Part shown: positions 51,301 through 63,241 of the stretch, piece after piece
How positions within the stretch are numbered: the stretch's first letter is position 1
How the letters are laid out: every line of letters begins with the position of its first letter
The notes under the pieces: model-generated
Told to the model about the DNA's origin: nothing
The model's database searches: none
Seen by the model: the letters and a program-made list of their open reading frames with translations, nothing else
Program-made: the position numbers and the translations under genes
Source of the DNA: Thunnus maccoyii
Taxonomy: Eukaryota > Chordata > Actinopteri > Scombriformes > Scombridae
Direction of reading: 5' to 3'
NCBI RefSeq assembly: GCF_910596095.1
Contig: NC_056539.1
Coordinates: 21,877,001 to 21,941,000, forward strand
DNA: 64,000 bases

Positions 51301-54300
51301 CTCTACTAAAGTTGGACACTCAATGATATATATATGATATATATATATAGAGAGAGAGAGATATGGATATATTTATAAAATCAGAAAAATGTTGCCAACA
51401 TCATTCTCAAAATACCTTTTAAAAAATAGCAGGGTACAAAATCTTTTTCCTTATCTGCCACCTTTAGTGTAGCACATGCAGTGTTGGCATGAGTGTGCAG
51501 TCTGGATCAGCAGGCTGCTGGCTGCTTTTTTATCATTTCTGATGGTTTGGCCTCATCTGAGCTGATGATCAATTTGGCTCAACGGCATCAATTAGTCACT
51601 GCCTCTCAGTTGAAAAGCTAATGTGGAAAAAACAAAATTGCCATGTAAGAGTTGTAAAATACAGAGACTGCTTTCATTGTCACATAAATTTTAATTTTAC
51701 ATTCAGACTGTTATGCATCCCACACATACAGATATCAAAATGTACAAGTCATATGCACAGTTAATTTATTATGACTTTAGATTCTACATTTCATTATCAT
51801 AGAATTTAGCTGTAGGTGGAGTCACTAGATGTAAAAATATTATATATAATATATATATTTTGTTTTGTGTTTTTGAAGGTCTTTCTTTAAATAAGAGTCA
51901 GTCGTGCAAGTCGTCATATTGAAATGGCGAAGTGTTGTTGTTGGATTTGGTCTCAAGTGTACTGTTACTTTCTTCCTTGCCAGGGATCCCCACCTCCTCT
52001 CAGCCCACCATGACTGTAACAGCACAGCGCCGCCAACCTCCCGTGGTGCCGCTCACCCTCACCTCTGACCTCCATCTTCAACAGTCCCCACAGCAGCTCT
52101 CATCCACCCTGTCCTCGCCCGTAAACATCACACAGGTAAGGTTTTACTGGCAGCTTAACTTAAAGTTGTAGTTGACAGTTTTACAGTTGTGTTAAAACCA
52201 GCTGTGTATTCCAAACTAAATAAATTTTTGCCGCACTGGACTTATAACTAAACTTATACTCAAATAAACCACCAATCATCACATCACATCACATGAGCCT
52301 GGCCTAAAGAGAGTCTGTGTGCGTCTTTCCGCAGGCTTTGCCAACTGAGTCGTTGACCCTGGAGCAGCAGCTCTCCCAGTACCCCCTGTTCAACCAGCTG
52401 ACGGCTCAGGCCCAGGCTCAGCTGATCAGCGACCTGCAGAAACAGCAGCAGGCCTTGCCTCAGGGCATCCAGCTCATCGCCTTGCCGACTTCGGTCTCCA
52501 CTGGTTCGGCCACTGCCAGCAGCCCCTCCCCAGACAGCCAGACCACCGCCAGCATGAGCATCAGCTCGGTAAGGCACCCGGAGATCTTGTCAGAAACATC
52601 AAGTAGAAACACGGATAACTATGAATCTGATTAAATGCCTGGGATTCTATTGCTTATTCTTGAGCGTGTTTACATTTTCCACCCTAATTCCGTGAAAGTT
52701 TTCAGGCAGTCTAGACTACATCCTGGTAAACATGTTCACATCCGTCTTATTCTACTGAGCTTTGACATTGATTTGTCATTTTGTAGAGTGACTAATGACA
52801 GCTGCCCGGAAATTATGTCCAGTTACCTTCAAAGCAGAACATTTTATTAGTTGTCTGATGCTCACATTTTTCTAAGGAAGCTGCTTGCAGGACAAATTCA
52901 TTTTCTACAGTTTTCTCAGCTTTTGTAGCTTTTCAGATGTAGTTGGTTGAAGATGTATGTCTATAACCACATCAAAATACTGCACACTTTTGACCATCCT
53001 TTTAAAACACACTAGCTAATTCAACTTTACTTTTGAACTACATATATTCACACAAGAGAAGGATGAATAGACATTGCTATTGTACAGTCACATGCAGACA
53101 AACTGGGCAGTCGGAAAGTTTGGTGGTGAGTGTTCATTTTTCCCACCCTCTGTACATAATGAGTAGATCATTAGCTGACGCCATCTCACATCCTGTCCTT
53201 TGAGAATTGTGTGTGACAGGCATAGAGCTTAGTGCTTAGCTAACCCTCTTCCCTCCAACAGTACCGCAATCAGACTGGCTCACCAGCCACTCAGTCTCCA
53301 ACCTCCCCAGTCTCCAATCAAGGCTTCTCCCCCGGCGGTTCGCCTCAAGTAAGGGCCCACCCACCGAGCTAGCTGCTTTTTGGGGAAGGGCTTTGCGCCT
53401 GGGGGAAAGCTAATTGTAGATGAGTTAGGCTGCTTTTCATTCTTTGTATCAGCAGTTAACCAACCATGGTGTCGACAGCTGCATAACTCATTTCCTCATC
53501 ACCACTGTCAACTCTGTTCACTGTGTGCATGAAAACATGGCAATAGTTTGTCGATGGAGGCCCTAATCATTTGATACTCTAAATATGTTAATGTAGCAAA
53601 ACTCATAAGTTGTTAGTATGATTGAAACAATATTTTCATGTAGTGAGCTGTAGGGATTTCTAAGTAGTTTCACAGGACAGGAAGTATATTAGCTTTTTTC
53701 TTACCCATAAACAGCCTTCTTTCAGAGTAATTCTTGCTTATATTTTGGGTCACTAATACACTTGATTATTGCCAGTCAGAAGTTTTTTAGCAGCTAGTTT
53801 GAGCACAGAGCCTCAGTTTACAGCTGGTATACACATACACATAAACACATCATGTCTTTCCCTCTGTTGGGGAAAGAGTCATCAGAGCCTTATTCCATCT
53901 TCAGTAAAACATTTGGCAGAAAGGCAAAAGCAGCTGCATGTGTTTTAATAATACACTTCATGTGTTTAGTGTTTTTCAAGGTGCAGGGCCAGTTGATGGC
54001 AAAAGGCCACATCAAGAAAAGCAGTCACTATGACAAAAAGAAAAAATTAGAAACAAAATAAGAGATAATTTTATTTAGTTGAGAACTTGTAAACTTAAGA
54101 ATGTGAGGTCAAACATAAACCTAAAGACTGGGCTTTCATGCGCTGATCAACCTCTAAGTTATCAGTTATCAGTGAACAAATGTTGAAAAATGGTTCGCCT
54201 TGGACTCTACCACTGAAAGAAAGCCAATCACACCGTGATGACTCTATATGTTCATTGGTGCTTTTCTCATTGCGAAGATATTTTAGAGGGGAAATTCCAG

Positions 54301-54845
54301 TATTTATCAACCAGGGTGGTAGTCTCATTTTTTTTATCCATTAGTCTCTTATCTGACTGATTAGTCATGCCATTTTACTCATCACCCCTGCTGTAGAGAT
54401 GTGAGAAAGTTTCTCCTTCAGCTTTCCAAATAATTAAAATTCAACAGCAATCATTTGTCTGAGTTCGAGCGAAAGAAACCACACAAAGCAGGTCCTGAGA
54501 AATCCCAGGAGCCGATGTGGCAAACAGCCTGAGCTACAGCTACTCAAAGACAAATGACGATTTCTGAAGCTTCGGAGGCTCATGCTCCTTTTTCTGATTA
54601 ACTTTATGAAGTTCCTCAAATCTCTGCAACAAAGGCAGTGAGTAAATTATCCTGACTAACAATGGACAACAATATAACAGTCAGGTTGACAGATACTAGA
54701 ATTTCCCTTTAAGTCGACTTGTGTTTGTGTCATCGTGAACAGGGCTGCCGCAGTCATCACATCACTGTCATCACTCATCATGCTCACATTATCGCTATCA
54801 TATTACTCCAATGTCTCAGTTTTACTTAATCATGTTAAAATTATT

Positions 54846-54904
<59 letters not shown>

Positions 54905-57232
54905 TTTGAATAACCAAAAAATCATTAAACAGCACCACGTTTTCATTTTATTAGCCACGTTTTTTTTATCCTTTTGGAAAATCTGAACCATGACAGCCCT
55001 CCTCATGAAAATCATTCGCTTTAGTCACTGCTCAATTGTGTGTTTTGCTTGTGTTTTCTGTCACTCCATCGCTGAAATGTCTGCTTCTCGGCCCGTATAA
55101 CTTGCTCTTCTGGCTGATTTTTGTTTTTGTGTTTTAATTTTTGCTGCTTTTCTTTAAATTTGGTCTGAATCTTTTTTTTTTTTTTTTGTGGCTCACAATC
55201 TTCCTTACAGCATATTCCTGTGGTGGGCAGTATATTCGGCGACTCCTTCTACGATCAGCAGTTGGCATCAAGGCAGACCAACGCTCTTTCTCACCAGGTG
55301 ACACAAAAAAATAAGCAGCAACGAAAGAAATGTTTACTTCAGATTGTTCCTGATTTTACTCTGAGCTCCGTTTCTCTGCTTTCCAGCTGGAGCAGTTCAA
55401 CATGATCGAGAACCCCATCAGCTCCACCAGCCTTTACAATCAGTGCTCCACCCTCAACTACACGCAGGCGGCCATGATGGGTCTTACCGGGAGCAGCTTA
55501 CAAGATTCTCAGCAGCTCGGCTACAGTAGCCATGGCAACATCCCCAACATCATCCTAACAGGTAGCCACGCCACCAGACGCACTTTTACCCCTGTAGCTT
55601 ATTGTATACGCGTGACTCACCAACACAGCCGTGTCTTTCCTCAGAAGGTTTTAGTTGTTCGGTCGCACAAACTATCCGTCATCTATTTTTGGCTGCAGTG
55701 TGTTTTCAGGCAGAGCAGAGTGACAGGTGGGAGAGACGGAGGATGACAAACTCACAAAGGGGAGGAGATCAGGAACTGAGGGAAAGAGAAGGAGTGATAT
55801 GGAGAAGAATTGAGGGAGGGATGAATAACTGAATGAGAAAGATGAGAGAGAAGAAGAAGCATGAGAGAGGGACAGAAACAGATGGGGAGGGATTAAGACT
55901 GGGGGGACACATGACAAACTCCTGCCTCAGTTTCAGCTGGACCTCTTGTATGTTTTCACTATGTTTATATAAATTCCAGTATAATAACACACTCGGTAAA
56001 ATAGTCATTGGAGATTTTCTGTTGCTATTTAGCTGCAGAAGTAGTGTATATTTTCACCCTCACCCACTGCCCTCTAATGCCACACTGCCAAAACTTCTTG
56101 CCACCCCATGTAAAATTTTCTAGATCCACCACTGGGCCACAACACCACACACTGTTTGTTTGGACATGTAATAATGTCTGCTTAAGACACAACATGGCTG
56201 CATTTAATAGTTCTTTTAGTGAAAAATTATTTTAAGGAGATTTTTCCAGACGTCTTGTATCTACATATCATTAATTCTTTGTCAGCTTGGTCCAACAAAT
56301 TACAACCACAGGAACCACTGGTTTGTTAAATACATTTAAGGTTGATGAAAGCCTTTAAAATATAATAATGTTGGATGTTTTTGTCTATATATATTAACTT
56401 TCCAGACTTAGCTAATATACCACGCAATACTAGTTAAAATTGGCAAAAACCATGTTACCTTTAACTTCAAAGTCCCTCTCCGGTCAAAATGGATGTTTGA
56501 GCTTCACTGTGCAGAATGATGTATTCGACACTAGAAGGCTTTTTTCACATTCATCTGCTGAAAGTGGAAAGTTTCTCTGAGTCCACCTTAAACCTGAGGG
56601 CGTGTACCTACAAGCATGATTTGTTACATCACTACTAGTTTGGAGCCAGTAAACAACTTACACAAGTGTGATGTGGAAACCTGAAGCCTCTAGTGCACAT
56701 ACACAGTGAACAAGGAGACATCTTGTGTCCAGCAGTCTAACTTTTGAAATAAAACTAATTTGCATATTCATAGATTCTGGATTTTTAAGGAAGTATGAAG
56801 GAGTAGATGTCAATGTAAGGATTTTTATCATGATAACTGAACATTTTTTTGTGGACAAAACATGTCAGACACCATCTATTATTCAAAGAAGAGGATTTTT
56901 ATATGTTCTAAAACATGTCTGGAGGGAATCTGTAAATGTTGTTTGCACATGGAGCCTGTCAAACCTGCCCCATCCTTCTATGTCCACCTCCAATTCTTTC
57001 TTTGATGTTACGTATTTCAGTCACAGGTGAGTCTCCGCCGAGCCTCTCCAAAGAGCTGACCAACTCGCTGGCGGGCGTCGGCGACGTCAGCTTCGACACA
57101 GACTCTCAGTTCCCACTTGACGAGCTGAAGATCGACCCCCTCACCCTGGACGGACTGCACATGCTCAATGACCCCGACATGGTGCTCGCCGACCCTGCCA
57201 CCGAGGACACGTTCAGGATGGACAGGCTGTAA
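42374..57232 (+). CDS. crtc1: CREB-regulated transcription coactivator 1
   Basis: Coding exons: 42374-42499, 46457-46573, 47093-47218, 48725-48786, 49061-49155, 49709-49779, 49871-49914, 50201-50424, 51984-52135, 52335-52568, 53262-53348, 55211-55297, 55387-55561, 57021-57232. Phases agree; the sum is 1812 nt, 603 aa (human CRTC1 634). Residues 1-60 form the CREB-binding coiled-coil region ([19 protein letters not shown]). [11 protein letters not shown] at 143-153 is the SIK/AMPK-controlled 14-3-3 site (Ser147, human Ser151). PNIILT at 528-533 resembles a calcineurin PxIxIT motif. The last 70 residues are the transactivation domain, ending TFRMDRL as in CRTC1. All introns are GT-AG except intron 3, which is AT-AC. 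When dephosphorylated it enters the nucleus and coactivates CREB. Whether this is the teleost a or b copy cannot be told. Start context is A at -3, G at +4. Confidence 0.97.
43100..44405. repeat. Tandem modules in crtc1 intron 1, split by a LINE
   Basis: Units with TTTACCAGAA at one end and TTCTGGTAA at the other, plus ATAGTCAGCTT spacers, recur at about 43110-43225, 43238-43370 and 43385-43450. A further unit end (TTGTTCTGGTAAATAATAA, AGCCAGCTTT) is found at 44360-44405. The LINE fragment at 43460-44325 lies between the two halves of the last unit. Confidence 0.6.
43460..44325 (-). pseudogene. L1-like LINE ORF2 C-terminal fragment
   Basis: On the - strand the segment reads [13 protein letters not shown]...[11 protein letters not shown] and, upstream of that, [19 protein letters not shown]. 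These fit degraded C-terminal ORF2 of fish L1/Tx1-type LINEs (the W-C-G...FW-C-P region and the K-W...P-P...W region). Frameshifts and stops are present. It is 5' truncated and sits in crtc1 intron 1. Confidence 0.5.
44451..45375. mobile_element. Long-inverted-repeat DNA element in crtc1 intron 1
   Basis: GAGTTTTAAGGGCTGA near 44458 pairs with TCAGCCCTTAAAAC at 45354. Pairing continues inward for some 300 bases, including AAATAAATCGCAAATTAAATAA at about 44578-44600 against its complement near 45234-45256, and CTTCATCCATCAAAAGTCA at 44747 against TGACTTTTGATGGATGAAG at 45057. A unique core of about 280 bases has no open frame of note. This is a non-autonomous DNA element. Confidence 0.75.
45376..46456. 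other. Remainder of crtc1 intron 1
   Basis: No additional exon or complete repeat was recognised. Sequence just upstream of 46457 gives a normal pyrimidine-rich acceptor ending GCACAG. Confidence 0.4.
47715..47853. repeat. Short interspersed repeat in crtc1 intron 3
   Basis: ATAACGCTTTTCTAGTCTAC, CAACCACTCAAAGGACTTTA and TGGCGGAGGCTGCCATGCAG match a very common fish repeat tail that I recognise but cannot name safely. Confidence 0.5.
47858..48423. mobile_element. MITE with about 55-bp inverted ends in crtc1 intron 3
   Basis: CCATTTACACCTGGCATTAA, ending CTGTATCTGGATAC, at the left is mirrored by GTATCCAGATACAGATCACA, ending CCAGGTGTAAATGG, at the right. The interior has internal GTGTAAATGCAATC repeats and no transposase. 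Confidence 0.75.
54849..54901. repeat. (GT)n microsatellite in crtc1 intron 11
   Basis: About 26 uninterrupted GT dinucleotides, roughly 310 bases upstream of exon 12. Confidence 0.95.
56465..56815. repeat. Interspersed repeat, copy 2 (GTGTTTGAGCTTCA family)
   Basis: Colinear with 29181-29555 (TGTTTGAGCTTCACTGTGCA, TTTTTTCACATTCATCTG, GTGATGTGGAAACCTGAAGC). It lies in the last intron of crtc1, shortly before exon 14. Confidence 0.6.
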
Positions 57233-60200
57233 TGTGAGATGCTGACTGTGGCCGAGAACAAGAAGAAAAAAAAAACACACTAACTTGTGAATGGAGAGAA
57301 ACAAAGGGCAGGATGAACCCTCTCCCTCGTTGCATGGCCGTCCAGCTGTCCGACCTCGCCCTCGACTCCGTGAAGCCCTTTGAAACGATGCGCCACCAAA
57401 AGACAACAGGGAAAAAGACATCCAGTGGCTTGCCAGGGAATGGCCTCGCTGTCGTTTTGAATGAGATTGGTCGCTCAGCGCTTTCGCTAGCCTACTGTGT
57501 TTACAGTGTACCATTACATGCCACATATATTCCAAAAAAAACGCACATTTGACTTTTTTTTTTCTTTTCATATCCACTTTAATATTTGTTTCTGTTCATA
57601 TTTGCTTGTAGCAGGAAGCTGCTAGGACATTGGGCTAAACCGTACCCGATAAAACGGCTGTGTTTGGGGAAAAAAAAAAAACAAGGAAAAAACCACCACA
57701 GCCAGTTTGCTTGTACCCTGTAATCAAATGAATCGGTTTTCCCATCATGCCGTAACGGCTTTCTATTTCACACTCAAAGCTTTATTTTTGACAACCAAAT
57801 GTTATTTTCATCATGTACTGTATGTTTTGATGCTTTATGTATTTATATGTTCTATTTATTTATTTGGTTAAAGATTTTATATTCCATTTCGTAATTTCAA
57901 TTTGATGCCAAAATGCTCTCTGTAGGCATAGTGTAAAATTGCACTGATGTAATTTGTGTCTATTTATTAATTACTAACATATTTATATATGTGTTTATTA
58001 AGCTACTTGGTTAATGAAGGAGTGCAAAACCTCCCCATAGTTGCTCTTTGGTGTTCGATGTGCCATTCTCTGATACAGGACGTGGTAGGTGTTGCCATGC
58101 TGCAGACGGTCAAATCAAAATATCATAGTTTTTAGCACTGGTCCAGAAAATGCTGCGTGCTCCAGAAATGGGTTGGTTTTACGCCAGTTGAATTAACTTT
58201 TTCTGAGAAAATCATCAGGTATTTCTATTTAACTAGAAAGCAAGAAAAACGCGTCCAAATTGATTTTCTGCTCTGAAAAGCCAATATCTCCAGACTGGTC
58301 TTTCTTTCAGGGAAGGAAGCTGTCTGTTTTTAAACCAGAGAACACTAAAATCTTAAATCTTTTTAAGTCGTCACTGTGAAATCACCTGATTTTGCCTTAC
58401 ATGAGTATTCTACTGTTCTACTTAAGTGTCTAATGTGACAACGTATTTTCGTAACTTATTGTGACATTTTCTTGTATTTGAGAGGAACTTTTGGTCAGTG
58501 ATATTTGTGGTTATGTTGTGTAAGGTTTGACAAATCAATGTACTGTATTTTGTAGCGGTACAGTTTATAGCCAAATTGTTGATGTTTTATAAAGTGCGTC
58601 AAAAAACTACAAAAAAACTTCGAAGGATGGGTTTAAAGTATTCGAGAAGGAGTGCAAATATGGGGAGGCTTTTTGCTCCTTGACAGGGAAGCTCTAACAA
58701 AAACGCTGTTGACTTTCGCCACAGGAGTCCTCAATGATTAATGGTTGATCATTGCATATTGAACGGTAGCAAAGCCTCTAAATGCTTGATGCAAATTTGC
58801 ATTACTTCATGAATATATTGAGACTTTATTGTAGAATTTCTGACTTCATTTATTTAACTAGATGAAGCATATAAAGGTTATATTTAAGAAAGAATATGAG
58901 TATATTTATATGTTTAAAGTATTGTTTTTTTGACAGAACCAAGATCTGCCCCATTCATTCAGTGTTGTAAACAACAAAAATGGTCACAAAAACAATCAGG
59001 GATGTAGTAGAGACTAAAATTGTTTACGCCACCTTTTCAACCGAAAAGTGTTTACAAAAGTTTTATCTGAAAATTTCTACATTGATATCATCTCGCACTA
59101 CATCCATGACACAATGATCCTGCTGATCCGTTGGAACTATTTTGCCAAAATGTGTAGAACAAATTGGGTCAAATGTTTAAACTGTTAAAACACACAGAGA
59201 CTTCTGCCATGGCCTTTTGTCAGAGTTTCCCTGAGAGTTGTGTGTCAGTCTGTGGGATCATGTTTGGTATATTGTAATGTTTGTGTACAGACATCATTTA
59301 CTCGACTAAAGCGCTGTTGGGAAGAGGTCCCGACCCCCACGAAAAAGGAATCACGTTTGGTTTACTGCACACCTCTACAGTTGTACAATTTGTTTCCATT
59401 TATCGTCTGCTGCACATCTCCATCTAAGGTTTTGTTTGCCTTCAACAGATCTGTGATTCCTATGCAAATGAGACAAAAACTAACAAAACACTTAAAGGAA
59501 AAATCCACCTTTGTATCCTTTTACGCTGTTCAACACATTTCAGGAGTTGGATTTATACTTCTGCAGCAGCGTGTTTATTGTTGTGGAGGTTTTTTACAGC
59601 CGAGTCTGACATGCATCTCCTCAAAACTGTAAATACACATCAGCTGGTGTTTTCTCCTCTTTGAGTAATTTGAAGAAAAGATCAGTAATCTCCTTTTCAA
59701 TAAGTAAATTAAATTTATATTGTCATCTAGAGAAACCATTTCAGTTGAAAACTTCCTCCTCGCCGCTCTCTATCAAAAAATGTAAATTATTTGACTAAAT
59801 AATGAATGCTAAGCTCAGCTATCATCCTGTTTCAGTAGCTGGGCATGTTTGTATTCTGTAATCTGCTCACATTTCCATTTTAAACTTGAATTATTTTCTA
59901 TATGTCAGAAGATGGAGAAACATGCCAATTTTAATTTCCCAGAGCCCAAAGGATGTCATCAAGTTTCTTACTTTATTTGACCAACAGTCAACCCAGAGAT
60001 ATTCAGTTTACTATCATATATCATGGCAAAGAAAAGCAGCAAATTCTCAAATTTGAGAAGCTGAAACCAGAGTATTTGGCATTTTTGCTCTAAAAATGAC
60101 TGAAATAGGATGATTATTATTATAGTTGCTGATTAATTTTCTGTCAATTGATAAATCGAGAAATTGTTTTAGCTTAAGAGTGTAATCTCTATATTACTTT

Positions 60201-62355
60201 GAGTGAATAATACATACTTGTAGTGTCCAATCTAGTGTTGCAGTGGTGCTTTGACAATCAACGAGTGAAATCGTACGCTTAACTAAAGATCAGAGGAACA
60301 CGTCAATGGAGAAGCATAAATCCAGCTTCACTTGTCATAAAAGTGTCATTTTCTTTATCTTTTCTGTTTTGTTTTTGTTTTGTTTTTCGTGCAACACTCC
60401 CCCTGCCTTGTTGTCCTGTGCTTCAATTGGTGATTTTGTAAATTTTTACAGAATTCCTCTCCACCATGACACATTTCTCTTCCTGTGTGACTGTTGAACA
60501 AAACTGCTGCTTTAGAAATAAGCCCTTTTCCTCAAATTCTGAGGGATTTGAAGTCAAACATGATTTACTTTGAATGTTTTTTTTTTTTAGATCATTGAAA
60601 CATTTGAGAAATGTGAGATACTAGTGTTTTTGTTCCTCTTAAGTTGGATTTTTCCTTTTAAGTCACTGAAACAAATGTATAGAAAACATTCTTTGCAGAT
60701 TACATGTTTCCAAAGGTTTTCATTCCTAAAAATATACACTTATGTGTTTGAGCCAAACTTCACTGTTGCGTAGCCAATAACGCCAGTGATTTGAGCTTTC
60801 CTGTAGTTTCCTTTTCTTCCGTCATCATGCTGAATACTAGTCGTTCACACTGACCTTGTACATACGCTATAGCTGAAACAAAATGCATGACTAAACTGAC
60901 AGTCAAAACCTCTAAACGAAGGCCTTCTATAGCTCCGCAGGTTTGATTTGTGTAACATAACGCTACCACAAAGTCTAAAGGGATGCATGTCTGGGTTTCT
61001 CCTGTGCGACAGTTTCCTGTTAAGTGACTCTGTTACCTCCATCTCTGTATAATGCTACTTCACGAATGATAAAAGAATGTATTTTCTGCGGCAGTGTGGC
61101 AGTTGCCAAATGACCTGACGGTTGGAGTTTTTGGTGCCGAACCAGACTCTTCTCTCTCTCTGCGCTTCAGTCGTCCCTTCTCATCCCCCCCCCCCCCCCC
61201 CCCCCCCCCCTCCTGAGGAATTAGACTGTTGCTTGTTCCACTTTTTCTCTTCCTACTGTAGCATCTCACAGCATACGAGTTCAAACAATCGATTCTCGTA
61301 CGAAAAGAACCCACAGCCCCTGCGCTCTGTCTTGCAAAGATGGCAGATTGGCACGTGCACTGATCGTTTGCATATGTGGACTTGAATCTTCTGACGCTTC
61401 TGCATTACACAGTCAACTGCATGACATGATAGACAGACTGGGCAGATTATTATCCCATGTTATGTATAGGACTTTGATCTAGCTATGCTGAAGTGGAGTG
61501 TGTTTTAAGACATCAGATATGATTGTTTTTTTTTTGTTGTTGCCTATCATGTCAGGTTTTGGACTGGGTAAAGTGTAATCCTGTTTTTATTTTGTGTGTG
61601 TGTGTGTGTTGGTTTTTTTTGTTGTTGTTGTTTTCCCTGTTTTCGTGCAATGTTTAGTCCACTAGTTGCTTCGCACTTTATTTGTGACTTCCTGGCTTTT
61701 GAACAGGGACTGTTTTGCCCGATTGGAATGCTGACTGTTTCACACCAGATGTATACTCCGGAAATATTTTCATGTCAAAGAAAAGATGAATTCTCTATTT
61801 TCCTTTGTAAACTATATTTTGGCTTGTCTTGTTTTTTATCTGTGAAGATTTTAGGGGATGCAAAACTAGAAAGGGCTTACTTCAGTGCAGCTTGCGCTCT
61901 TGTGTTGGAAAGGAACGGCGCTCCGAATGTATTTCTTTGTTGGTCAGTTTCCCCCCTACATGAAAAAAGCATCGAGTTTGAGTGTGTCAGGGTCAATACA
62001 CCCGAGGAATGACACTAGGTTGACCTTAGTAGTTTGTCACAACCTTAAAAAGTTTTGTGTGAAGCAGTTTGCATCTTGACTTTGACTTCACCTACTGCCA
62101 CTACCAGAATACTGTACAGTGCTCACTTTATGAAATTAGCTCAAACTCTGAAATGAAGGTTACACGATCATCCACCAGAATGAAAACATGTCACACAACT
62201 CTTCTCCAGTACACCTTATTTTATCTACCAAATGTTTCTGGCTGCATAAAATGTTTGGTGTACTGGAGTAGACTTATTCGACATGTCTTAATTTTAATGG
62301 ATGTGCATTAAAGCTCACACTGCTCTTGCTGGGTGAGCATTCTCAAAGTTAGAAA
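57233..62355 (+). other. crtc1 3' UTR and downstream region
   Basis: There is no further coding exon. The first 1.5-3 kb reads like an AU-rich 3' UTR (several ATTTA motifs, e.g. 57855-57975), but no single canonical AATAAA marks its end clearly. A run of 26 C (61185-61210) and a TG run at about 61593-61610 occur further on. Short open frames here lack any recognisable motif. Confidence 0.45.
61185..61210. repeat. Poly(C) tract
   Basis: Twenty-six consecutive C residues. The open frame through it is an artefact of proline codons. Confidence 0.95.
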
Positions 62356-63241
62356 TTAAAGGGGACCTATTATGCTTTTCCTTTTTTCAGTCATATATAT
62401 AATGTTGCAATGTTGGATATTCATATTAAACATGGCCAAAGTGTCAAATAATGAGGTAAACGTATGTAGAAGTAATCCCTGTGAGCAAAAAGCATCGACT
62501 GCTCTTGACTGCTCGGTTTCCAGCGTTCTTTTCTACTTTCAGCCCTGTTCCGCTCTGCTAACATTATGGCATTTTTCCATTGTTTTGGGGTAGTCATGCT
62601 GAGCTGAGCTGGCACGCTTAGTGTTTTTCCATTACACAGCACGGCAAAGTAAATTAAGTAGTTTACCTGGTGGAGGTGTGCTGGTCATCTGCAGCTCTTC
62701 ATCAAACATCATCATCACTGTGGCTGTTTCTGCTTGTACTATTCCCCCCTGCATTATTTCTAACTGATCCGCTGAACAAAGAGCTCCAAATATCTCCATA
62801 TGTTGTTGTGTCACCCAATTTCTAGCGCCACTACGGAAGCCCTACTAATTCGGTGAAGTACATGTTTAATTTCCTGTGAATTCTTCAATAATAGAAGTCT
62901 CCAGTTATTTAGTCATTTAAATGCTTTTAATATGAAGCAGTTAAGCAGGAAATGTTGGGTTTGCATCGGCGGTAACTTAACAGAATTGACTCAGCTGCCC
63001 CTCGGCTGGCTTCTGGAAAGCCGATCAATCAGAATAGAGTGGGCTCATCGGGACGGGTGATTTAAAGAGACAGGAGCTAAGACTGCCCGTTAAGAGACAG
63101 AGGCTGAACTGAGGGGCTACATAAAGGGCCAGTATAAGATAAATAAGGAGTTTTTTGAACTGTGAATCATGCAAAGCTACTCTAGTGGAGTCCAAGAATA
63201 AAAATATAGAGCTGGAAATGAGCATAATTGGTTCCCTTTAA
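62356..63241. mobile_element. Non-autonomous DNA element (AAAGGGGAC family), copy B
   Basis: The left end TTAAAGGGGACCTATTATGC and the right end GAGCATAATTGGTTCCCTTT (then AA) are imperfect inverted repeats. The interior is colinear with copy A at 11425-12243 over most of its length. Non-coding. Confidence 0.75.

Noticed and set aside
57313-57552. 79-codon open frame after the crtc1 stop codon
   Set aside because: It lies in the 3' UTR after a stop that matches the conserved CRTC1 C-terminus, and has no family resemblance.
61122-61385. Open frame with a polyproline stretch
   Set aside because: The proline run is simply the poly(C) tract read as codons.
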